NCBI GenBank assembly: GCA_032128395.1
Contig: JAQBGV010000011.1
Span: 1-19,095 of the forward strand
DNA length: 19,095 nt
DNA from: JAQBGV01 sp032128395
GTDB lineage: Bacteria; Planctomycetota; UBA8108; UBA1146
Direction: 5' to 3'
Shown: one piece after another, positions 7,864-14,742 of the stretch
Numbering within the stretch: position 1 is the stretch's first letter
Layout of the letters: each line of letters opens with the position of its first letter
Notes under the pieces: generated by a model
The model's input: only the letters and a program-made list of their open reading frames with translations
Told to the model about the DNA's origin: nothing
Databases searched by the model: none
Program-made: the position numbers and the translations under genes

Positions 7864-7989
7864 GGCGGCGACCTCTCATGACGGACTATTGGGTGCTGGT
7901 TTTGCCTACACTCTTGACACCGCCAACCAACTCCACCTGGCCCGGCCGGAGCGGGCCTCTTGGGGCGACGTGAAGCCCGCGCAAGTCCG

Positions 7990-8263
7990 CAATCCGTACC
8001 TCTGAAATCGCCCAAAGAGACGATTGCGTCGTTGTGGGATGGTCCGGCGTCAATTCGGTCGGAATGGGTCAGCAGAGACGATCGCTCAATCGCCGAACAT
8101 GCGCCACGTGGGCACGACACGGCCGAATTGCGCGCCCCGCGTCTCTGCTCTCAAAGGTCTATGCAAAAAAATGGCGGAGAATAGGGGATTCGAACTTGCG
8201 GTACGCCCCATTGCCACCCGGTCGGATGATCGCTTGGCAGCGACTGTAAAGCCAATAGAATTC
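7990..8263. repeat. Island repeat copy C (274 bp) with tRNA-Ser 3'-end-like core
   Basis: This third copy differs in length from A and B by at most 1 bp. The GAGACG block is at 8075 and the tRNA-like segment at 8172-8205. That segment is the best match to the tRNA-Ser 3' end, about 27 of 34, including TGGCGGAGA and GGGGATTCGAAC. The tail keeps GATGATCGCTTGG and AAGCCAAT. It separates the TPR operon from the AbrB-Doc operon and fills most of the 571 bp between 7864 and 8434. I see no gene there. Confidence 0.75.
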
Positions 8264-8353
8264 GCTACTTGAGGGACTCCTCCAGCCGCGTGCTCCACGC
8301 TTTTCCTCCTCGCCGGACCTTCAGGCCGACGTGACGAGCATCGGCAGTGGTCG

Positions 8354-8407
8354 AACGATGTTGGAACCGTGGTGGACTCACGGCTCCTGTCATGGTACAA
8401 CATCGTT
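8354..8407 (+). promoter_or_regulatory. Nested inverted repeats over the AbrB-Doc promoter (candidate operator)
   Basis: A perfect 10-bp inverted repeat, AACGATGTTG (8354-8363) and CAACATCGTT (8398-8407), brackets a second one, CCGTG (8367-8371) and CACGG (8379-8383). A TGGACT hexamer (8373-8378) and a TACAAC hexamer (8396-8401), 17 bp apart, form a plausible promoter within it, 4 of 6 matches each. MazE/AbrB-type antitoxins usually bind such palindromes and repress their own operon, so this is the likely autoregulatory site. The start codon is 27 nt downstream. Confidence 0.55.
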
Positions 8408-8434
8408 AGGACGCTAGAGGCCGGGAGGACCCGA

Positions 8435-8662
8435 ATGATCAAGAAGCTCCAACGACATGGGAACAGCCAGGCACTGGTTCTCGACAAGGCGATTCTCGAG
8501 GCGCTGGGGATCGACCTCGATACGCCACTGCAGATCACCATCAGCGGTTCTTCGCTCGTCGTTTCGCCAGTGCATACCGGCCTAGGCCGCCAACGAGTCG
8601 CTGAACTGATCAGCGAACTCCGTCCGAAGTACAAGAAGATGCTAGAGAACCTGGCGGAGTAG
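8435..8662 (+). CDS. AbrB/MazE-fold antitoxin partner of Doc
   Basis: This 75-aa protein begins MIKKLQRHGNSQALVLDK, the swapped-hairpin SpoVT-AbrB DNA-binding domain. It continues with ALGID--TPLQITISGSSLVVSP, and residues 48-75 form a short basic helix that probably wraps the toxin. GGGAGG lies 6 nt before the ATG, which decides this start over an in-frame ATG at 8369. The stop is 3 nt before the toxin ATG. The protein should repress the operon through the inverted repeats upstream and neutralise Doc. Doc is more often paired with a Phd antitoxin; pairing with an AbrB-type partner is also known. Confidence 0.85.
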   Translation: MIKKLQRHGNSQALVLDKAILEALGIDLDTPLQITISGSSLVVSPVHTGLGRQRVAELISELRPKYKKMLENLAE

Positions 8663-8665
8663 CCG

Positions 8666-9070
8666 ATGCCGGCAGAGCTCAGGTTTCTCTCCGTCGAGGA
8701 CGTCCTCCAGATTCAGGAGGACACCGTTCAGATCGAGGGTGGGCGGCCCGGGTTGCTGGATCCAAAACTGCTCGAGTCGGCGGTCATGACACCGCCACAG
8801 CGGTACGAGGGGCGCTACCTCCACGAAGATGTCGCCGCGATGGCGGCGGCCTATCTCTATCACCTCTGTCAGAACCACGCATTCCACGATGGCAACAAGC
8901 GAGCGGCGGCCTTCTCGACCGTCATCTTTCTCCACGTGAACGGGTTCGCGATACCCGAGCCGGTCGATCTGGAAAGCGTGACCCTGCGTATCGCCAGCAG
9001 CACTATGGACAAGGGTGAAGTCACCGAGTGGATTCGCTCCATCGTCGGTGAGCATCCGACGAACGCGTAG
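8666..9070 (+). CDS. doc: Doc-type (death-on-curing, Fic family) toxin
   Basis: The protein has 134 aa, the usual length for Doc. The N-terminus has FLSVEDVLQIQ and GLLDPKLLESAV. The Fic/Doc signature HAFHDGNKRAA is at residues 71-81, with catalytic His71 and the phosphate-binding GNKR. Doc proteins phosphorylate elongation factor Tu, blocking translation. All signature residues are present, so the enzyme should be active. The start lies 3 nt after the antitoxin stop, and GGAG within the end of the antitoxin gene serves as ribosome binding site. The next gene on the right is the convergent, broken TOTE helicase, 199 bp away. I see nothing definite in that gap. Confidence 0.92.
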   Translation: MPAELRFLSVEDVLQIQEDTVQIEGGRPGLLDPKLLESAVMTPPQRYEGRYLHEDVAAMAAAYLYHLCQNHAFHDGNKRAAAFSTVIFLHVNGFAIPEPVDLESVTLRIASSTMDKGEVTEWIRSIVGEHPTNA

Positions 9071-9269
9071 TGGAGTTCCGACTCTGCATGCATCGGCGCT
9101 CTCGATAGGCGATCGTGCGTGCAACGGGCGGCTGGATGCTGCGAGGGTACCCGCCACAACGGCCGACGAGAGAGGGGCTCCATGGCGGGGAGGAGCCCAG
9201 AGCTCGGTCCGGTCGAATTCGTCCACACACGCCATCAGCTCAGGTGCTCCTTGGCCGCGGACGCGGAGT

Positions 9270-10049
9270 TCAACGCCTGGTCGAGACTCGATTCTCGGGC
9301 TCTTGCCCCTCCTCGTACTCGATCTCGTCGGTCGCCGAGCCCGCTCGAGAAGCGCCTTCCCTGTCGCCTTCGATGCGATAGCCCATCGCCCGATACCCCT
9401 TCATCCTCTTCTCGAACATCCGCGCCAGCATCGGAACTGCGCGGTCGACGTAGTCGTAGACTTGAACTTCGGTCTTGTTGCCGTGCTTGCGGTGAAGCCG
9501 ACCCGCGTACTGGACGAGTGTTCCAGTCCAGGCGACCGGCATGGCGAGGAAGAGAGTATCAAGCCTGGCGTCGTCGAAGCCCTCTCCGATGAACCTCCCT
9601 GTCGCGAGGAGCAGTCGTTCCTCGTCGTCCGGGATCTGCGCCAGTCTCTCTGCCACGTTCCGCCGCTGCTTGGCGCTCATCCCACCGTGGAGAACGACCA
9701 GATTCCGGGTGACCTTCCCTAGCGCCGCAGTGAAGTACTCAAGGTGATCCCGCCGCTCGGTCAGGAGAATATCGTCGACGATCCTCTCGTTCCTCGGGCG
9801 GTCGTTCGCGATCTCTCCGTAGATCTGCTGTACGCCCTGTCCTGCCGTCTCGGCCATCGAGAAAGCCGTCTCACGGACGATGAGTCGATGATCGAACGGA
9901 CGGCGAGCCGCCATGGTCCGGGCGTCAATGCGAGCCCGAACGGGACCGAGTTGGTACTCGAGAATGGGATGGTGGCCGTCCCGACGTTGCGGTGTGGCGG
10001 TGAGTCCTGTGCTGAAGTCGAAGGAGATCGGGCAGCTCGGTGGGGGCAA
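9270..10049 (-). pseudogene. TOTE primase-helicase copy 2, C-terminal helicase part
   Basis: From about 10012 down to the stop at 9270 the minus strand encodes the second half of the helicase. It runs from STGLTATPQRRDG through RRPFDHRLIVRET, LVVLHGGMSAKQRR and LLLATGRFIGEGFDD to VQYAGRLHRKHGNKT, closely matching copy 1 residues 586-815. An in-frame gap removes 11 residues found in copy 1 between RIVDD and ILLTERRDHL. The open frame continues to an ATG at 10049, but its first dozen residues come from the inverted segment and are not native. Without Walker A and B in frame, this piece cannot be a working helicase. Confidence 0.85.
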
Positions 10050-11380
10050 GCGGAAGCTGACCGGCAGCCTCGATGTGGCGATGATCCAGAGCCTCGTCCG
10101 TCGGGACGAAGTGCACGAGGTCGTGGGACAGTACGGTCATGTGCTCGTCGATGAGTGCCACGGATGAACTTCGGCAGGTTCTCCGCGCAGCTGATCACCC
10201 GCGGAGTCAGGGCCGTCGAGAGGCGCATCGACTGTCTCTTGTAGAACTCCGGATTCTGAAATGCGGCCAGCCGCTGGAGCTGGTTCACAATCGCCGGAGG
10301 CAAGCCAGCCTTCTCCACGAAGAGCTCGGCAGCCAGGACACACGAAATCGCCCGAGGAAGGGGCTTCTCGAGCACCACGAGCTCGGGCCCCTTCGGGAGT
10401 CGCCGCCAGGGGTGGTGCAACTGGTCATTGGTTGAATCGGGGACGGTTGGCACCCCGATCACGGCTCCCTGATCCACTGCTCGACGAGCGACTCCCTCGA
10501 CCTCGAACGGGTCGAGACGAGGAACGGAGGCGAGGTACGCCCACTGGTCGGGATACGGCTCGAGGGCATCGTCGAGGAACTCGGTGTTCCCAGCGCGACG
10601 CGCCTCGAGCTGAAGAGGCAACGCGATGAGATTGCCGAAGCGACCCTTCGGCATCGTGTCCTGGTTCGGGAACAGTCGGTCGTAGGAGCTCATCGAGAGT
10701 TCGGGGCGGCGGGCCATCGTCTCCGTGATCAGGAAGCATCCCATCCGTCGAGCCGTGGACGCCGGAAGGGGGACGGCGAAGAAGAGCCAGACGTGGGCGC
10801 CGCCCCCCGATCGGGATCTCTCGACCGCTGGGCACAACCCGACTCGGGTCGCCGTTTCGACGAACGCTGCCACATCGCCTCGCCAGTCTTCCTTGTCGAA
10901 GTCGAGAGCGAGGAATGAGCAAGTCTCGTCCGGCAACAAAGGATAGACGCCTGCGACCAGACGTCCCTGGAGATGGTCGAAGAGAATGCGATCCGAGACG
11001 GGGATGAAGGCCTGGTTCGGACACTCCCCGCACTTCACCCGGGGCTTTTCGCAGATGCTTCGGATCCACTCGTTGTCGCAGGCCGGGGAATAGCCGGTCC
11101 GGCCCGTCCGCGAATTTGTCCAGTGCTTGGGGAACACGTCCTGGCGCCCAGCGAAGAGTGTTCGAAAGAGGGCGACCTTCTCAGCTGGGGTCTGCGGTAC
11201 TTGCATCGACGAGGCCGCCCGTGCGGGATCGAGTGCGGGGTCCTGCACTGGAGACCGAAGTTCTTCGAGTGCCCCGCGAAGTCGAAGGCGCTCTGCGTCC
11301 AACTGCGCGAGTCGTTGCTCTACCTCGGTGATTTGCTCCGCGAGACTCCGGCCTCGACTCGATCCCTGCTTCTTGCTCAC
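9761..11380 (-). pseudogene. TOTE primase-helicase copy 2, N-terminal primase part
   Basis: A GTG at 11380 with GGAG 8 nt upstream begins a frame whose first roughly 405 residues (to position 10162) are a complete primase half. It contains a coiled coil (residues 12-42), TGYSPACDNEW and the Cys cluster, LALDFDKEDW with the acidic pair, SGGGAHVW, SYDRLFPNQD and QRLAAFQNPEFYK. It is very similar to copy 1 throughout. After ENLPKFIR the frame enters the inverted segment and reads about 130 unrelated residues to a stop at 9761. The primase domain could still fold and be expressed as a truncated protein, but the helicase is lost. A gene for a 153-aa protein lies 75 bp upstream on the same strand. 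Confidence 0.85.
10013..10161 (+). other. Inverted internal segment of TOTE helicase copy 2 (Walker B region)
   Basis: On the plus strand, opposite to the rest of the gene, this segment encodes KEIGQLGGGKRKLTGSLDVA and goes on to VLVDECH. This is the exact counterpart of copy 1 residues 520-566 with about two substitutions. It is flanked on both sides by minus-strand helicase sequence. The left breakpoint falls at TGAAG (10013-10017), which both joined sequences would contain, so it is a microhomology junction. The right breakpoint follows the codon for His in DECH. The sequences that should lie between these parts, residues about 412-519 and 567-584 in copy 1 and including Walker A, are missing. 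Confidence 0.9.
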
Positions 11381-11455
11381 CGGTGCGCTCCAAGGCTTCT
11401 TCCCAGCATCACCGGGGGTGACGCCACACGGGGGAACGGGGCGCGACCCCCGAAT

Positions 11456-11917
11456 TCAGCTCGGCGGTTGCGACAAGCGTCCGCCGAGAGGGAGTTGTCC
11501 TTGGATCACCTCCGCGTCCGATCCGTCGGAATCGAGAGCGTCACGAATGATGCGGTTGGTGATGTCCAGGAGGTGTTCCGCCAGCCCATCGCGGATCTGG
11601 AGGAACTCGGGCCAGACCATCCCGCTGATCACTTCCTCGGGGGCCCGTGCCATGACCGTCGTCCGGCGCTGGCGCGGGTATCGGAAGGGCCGGATCTCGT
11701 GCTTGCGCAAGATTGCGATGAGCAGCCTGCGAGCCCACGGGTCGGGCATCGAGAACTGGAATTCGACTTCCACGGCGGTCGCGCGAAGGCGGTGGAGCTT
11801 CTCGAGCAGTCTCTCTCGAGCACGAGCCGCCGCTGCGCGTTCCCCCTCGGTGGTCGCACCCGCGAGGAGCGCCTCGACGAGCCGCAAAGTCTCCAGCGCT
11901 CCGGCCTCGAGATTCAT
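11456..11917 (-). CDS. Conserved hypothetical protein upstream of TOTE copy 2
   Basis: The protein has 153 aa. The N-terminal half is a helical, Arg/Glu-rich segment (ERAAAARARERLLEKLHRL). Then come VEVEFQFSMPDPWARRLLIA, RKHEIRPFRYPRQRRTTVMA and VWPEFLQIRDGL. The block around DPWARRL and RPFRYPRQRRTTVM looks strongly conserved, and I recall it from a family of small uncharacterised bacterial proteins; no function is known. The RYPRQRRTT cluster could contact nucleic acid. The ATG at 11917 has AAGGAG 6 nt upstream, a good ribosome binding site. Its stop is 75 bp before the TOTE start on the same strand, so the two are probably co-transcribed. Module 1 has no copy. Confidence 0.7.
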   Translation of the reverse strand: MNLEAGALETLRLVEALLAGATTEGERAAAARARERLLEKLHRLRATAVEVEFQFSMPDPWARRLLIAILRKHEIRPFRYPRQRRTTVMARAPEEVISGMVWPEFLQIRDGLAEHLLDITNRIIRDALDSDGSDAEVIQGQLPLGGRLSQPPS

Positions 11918-12016
11918 CGACAGCTCCTTCGTACGTTCTGGCGACTCCCCGCTTCTTCGATCTAGGGTTCGAGGGTCCCCCGGCTGACTCGAAAGTCAAG
12001 TGGCTTTGCACCTAAG

Positions 12017-12109
12017 GCCCCCGACCCCCGAATCTTCTCTTGGCAACGATCTCGGATTCCCCACGCGCGGAGACCGCGAAGAGGTGTCCGAGTGGCCGAA
12101 GGAGCACGC
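12017..12109 (+). pseudogene. Inverted 5' half of tRNA-Ser with its leader
   Basis: Positions 12078-12109 repeat the first 32 nt of the tRNA-Ser at 18667-18754 with one change, in the acceptor stem. The match covers the D arm and the 5' strand of the anticodon stem, and stops just before the anticodon loop. The upstream part, 12017-12077, matches the leader of that tRNA (GAATCTTCTCTTGGCA and GGAGACCGCG) with a short deletion. The copy is in the opposite orientation. The following bases do not complete a tRNA, because the anticodon stem does not close. It is therefore a recent, truncated, inverted duplicate. It lies in the 273-bp gap between the 153-aa gene and the cytochrome gene, which otherwise holds nothing I recognise. 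Confidence 0.8.
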
Positions 12110-12190
12110 GGTCTCGAATCAGCGAGGGGTTCGAGGACCCAGATCCTCGACCGGCCGTGACTGTCGCCCGCGTCCCCCGTACCGGGTGGT

Positions 12191-14188
12191 TCATTCGATG
12201 AGCTCGCCGCGGGCTTCCGCGATCCGCTCCAGGGCACGGTCGATGCGCTTCCCTCTCGCGTGTCGATGGGAGAGCTTCGCGGCGCAGCGTAGCTCGAAGA
12301 TCGCTCGCTCGATCGCGCGCACCGCTCCTGCGTGGAGACCGGCCGAGCGGAGGACCTCCGCCGCATCGTCGAGGTCATCGATCGCCCGGACGATCGAGGC
12401 ACGGGCCGGTGAGAACTTCTTCGTCGATCGCGCTCTTGTCGCGAAGACGTCGGCGCTGCGGAGGTTCTCGAGCGCGTTCAGCACGCGGAGGAACGCCGCC
12501 ACCGCCTCCACGTCGGTCACCTCCAGCTCGATGGCGATCCCTCCCGAGTCCGCCGCGGCCAGGAGCTGCCCGGCGGGGGATTGGGCGAACGCTTCTCCGT
12601 CGTAGAAGTCCACCGCTGCTTCGATCGTCCCGATCGAGTTGTCGTGGAAGAAGGGGCCGGTGTCCGCCGCCTCGATGACCGGCGGGGTGTTGAACGTGCC
12701 GTTGCCGAAGGCTCCCGGTCGGTCGGGGTGGGGGTCGAGCCCGAAGCCGCCGTCGGGACGCCGATTCTCCTCGTCGACGAGCTCGGCCGGCGTGTCCTCG
12801 AGCGCTTCGACCCCGGTGTCGAAGTTGAAGTTGAATCCGCCGGGGAGGATGCTCGCCGTCGCACCGCCGTTCTCGTGGCAGATGGTGCACTTCCCAGCGG
12901 CGACGGTGCCCCCCTCGCTGTCGGTCGCGAGGAAGATCTCGAGCCCTCGCCGCGCGACCGCGCCTCGGAGTACGAGCGTCGTGAGGTCGGGGTCGGAATC
13001 ACGACCGAGCGAGAGCTGGAACGCCTCGAGCGCGTCGAGCTCCTCATCGGTGGGGAAGCGGAAGTCGGCTCCGGGGGCGCGTGCGAGGGTCTTTGTGAAG
13101 TGTTGGCGCACCGCTCCGATCGCGAACTCGCGCAGGGTGCCGCTCCCCGGCGCGCCATCTCCGGACCAGCCGGTTCGCTCATCCGGCGGCAGGGTGGTTC
13201 CGTCGGCGCCATCGGGGGCGGGGAGGAGCGAGGTCCCGAGCGCGAGGGTGTGCGGGACGCCGCGCATCACGAATCGAGTCTCCAGGTCACCGAATCCGTC
13301 GAGGTTCTCGAGGATCAGCCCGACCTCTCGCATCAGCAGCGGCTTCTCGAAGTTCTCGGCGAGGGCCGGGAGGAACTCCGCGACGAAGAGCGGATCGTCG
13401 GAGGGGAGGGTGGCGATGAATGAAGGATCGATCGTGAAGTCGTTCTCGGCCGGGTGGCACGTTCCGCAGGTGCGTCCGTTGCCGTCGAAGGTCTCCTCGA
13501 AGAAGAGTGCTGACCCCGCCTCGACGAGCTTCGCGAGCACCGAGCGCGCTCCCGTCCTGCCGCCGGAGTCGGCCCAGTCGCCGATCCGACCGAGGCGCTG
13601 CGCGGTGTACATCCGCTGGAAGAGCGGAGGCGCGCCGAACAGCAGCCCGGACCCGATGGGGCTCTCCCCGTGACGAGTGACGACCACCAGGTCGACGTCC
13701 GTGTTGGGGAGCTCTGGGAGTTCGGCCTCGAGCGTGCGCACCGCACCGGGGCCCCCGGGTTCGAGCGTCCCGACCCAGAGGAGCGCATCTCCGCGCTCCG
13801 GGCGCACCGAGTGACCGGGCCCCGGCCGGTTGTCGACGATCCACACGTCGACCGCGGATGGCTCGTCGAACCCTCGGAGCTCGACCGTGGCTTTTCCCGA
13901 GATCAGGTCGAATCGCACCATGCCGCGAGCCCGGGACAGCTCCGACGACAGCCCCTTTGACCAGCCGAACCCGACCTCGACGCGCCGATCGCCGCCGCGG
14001 TTCTCGTGGCGGGCGAGCCAGTCGGCGTAGAGCTGCTCGACCATCTCCTCGCTCCCGAGCGGAGATTCGGGGAGAACGCGGACCGCTTCCGTCGGCCGAG
14101 TGGAGGTGAGGAGGGGGGACAGGAACATCCAGGTGACGACGAGTACCAACGCGATGGCGATGCATCGTTTCGTTCGCTTGCTGCGCAT
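12191..14188 (-). CDS. Membrane-anchored di-haem cytochrome c (cytochrome c peroxidase/MauG-like)
   Basis: The protein has 665 aa. A basic start is followed by a hydrophobic segment (residues 9-27, CIAIALVLVV-WMFLSPLL), a signal anchor or signal peptide. Residues 30-205 form a beta-rich domain. The di-haem region follows, with CGTCH at 241-245 and CTICH at 434-438, each binding a covalent haem c. Typical family sequences include LFFEETFDGNGRTC, RGVPHTLAL and FNTPPVIEAADTGPFFHDNS. Such proteins act in the periplasm, reducing peroxide or oxidising a partner. The long N-terminal domain and the helical, Arg-rich C-terminal 90 residues are extra to classic peroxidases. The ATG at 14188 has AAGGA 7 nt upstream, better than the start at 14215. 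It looks like core chromosome and is divergent from the propeller gene. Confidence 0.85.
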   Translation of the reverse strand: MRSKRTKRCIAIALVLVVTWMFLSPLLTSTRPTEAVRVLPESPLGSEEMVEQLYADWLARHENRGGDRRVEVGFGWSKGLSSELSRARGMVRFDLISGKATVELRGFDEPSAVDVWIVDNRPGPGHSVRPERGDALLWVGTLEPGGPGAVRTLEAELPELPNTDVDLVVVTRHGESPIGSGLLFGAPPLFQRMYTAQRLGRIGDWADSGGRTGARSVLAKLVEAGSALFFEETFDGNGRTCGTCHPAENDFTIDPSFIATLPSDDPLFVAEFLPALAENFEKPLLMREVGLILENLDGFGDLETRFVMRGVPHTLALGTSLLPAPDGADGTTLPPDERTGWSGDGAPGSGTLREFAIGAVRQHFTKTLARAPGADFRFPTDEELDALEAFQLSLGRDSDPDLTTLVLRGAVARRGLEIFLATDSEGGTVAAGKCTICHENGGATASILPGGFNFNFDTGVEALEDTPAELVDEENRRPDGGFGLDPHPDRPGAFGNGTFNTPPVIEAADTGPFFHDNSIGTIEAAVDFYDGEAFAQSPAGQLLAAADSGGIAIELEVTDVEAVAAFLRVLNALENLRSADVFATRARSTKKFSPARASIVRAIDDLDDAAEVLRSAGLHAGAVRAIERAIFELRCAAKLSHRHARGKRIDRALERIAEARGELIE

Positions 14189-14627
14189 TGCCGCATCCTT
14201 CCGAGCGGGACCCACTCACCCCCTCGGATCAGACACTACTCACGGGGGATGGGAGCAAGGAGCGGGCCGGGCCGGCACCGCGGCGCGCGGGACGGGCTCG
14301 TCGCGCAATCCCGGCCGGGCAGGCCCGGTGATTGCGATGTGGGGTTGGGTCCAGCGTCCGGCTCTGGCATCGGTGCGCTTCGGGAGTCGACGGCAATCCC
14401 TGCCTGGAAGAATTGCCGGGATCCGGCTCGTCATTCGACCCGCCCTCGTCCTGTCGTGGAGATCGGGGAAATCGGTTGGGAGGCGCCGCCACGGCACGAG
14501 CCCCCCGGACATCGACGCACGATTTTCTCCCCGTTGCCTCGGGGCAGCGCCCGGAGTCTTCCGGCAGTTCGGCATGCGCCGAGGGAGCGGTCTGTCACGT
14601 GGTCGATCCCCGCACCTCTGAAGACAG

Positions 14628-14656
14628 TTGATCGTGTGCAGTCTCGTCAGGATACT
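14628..14656 (+). promoter_or_regulatory. Candidate promoter of the propeller gene
   Basis: TTGATC (14628-14633) and GATACT (14651-14656) are 17 bp apart, 4 of 6 matches each, and lie 86 bp before the start codon. This is the best sigma-70-like pair I see in the 554-bp divergent intergenic region (14189-14742). That region contains no gene I can support. I could not identify a convincing promoter for the cytochrome gene on the other strand. Confidence 0.35.
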
Positions 14657-14742
14657 ATGGATCCCTGGTTCCTCCCGCCCCCGCCGACTCGTCTCGGGTT
14701 GTTCCGGTTCTGGCTGCTTCGGCCATTGAGAGGTGTGTCTCC

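Noticed and set aside
8034..8249. Short plus-strand frame with WRRIGDSNLRYA, and a similar one in repeat A (WRTLGDSNFRYA)
   Set aside because: These are translations of tRNA 3'-end-like DNA. The same words appear over the real tRNA-Ser, and copy B has a stop in the frame.
9270..11380. TOTE copy 2 as a natural two-gene split version
   Set aside because: The parts are separated by an inverted internal segment and lack Walker A, so it is damage rather than a functional split.
12078..12160. A second complete tRNA-Ser, possibly with anticodon CGA
   Set aside because: The 5' half is excellent, but the anticodon stem does not close with a 7-nt loop and no acceptor 3' strand is found at the right distance.
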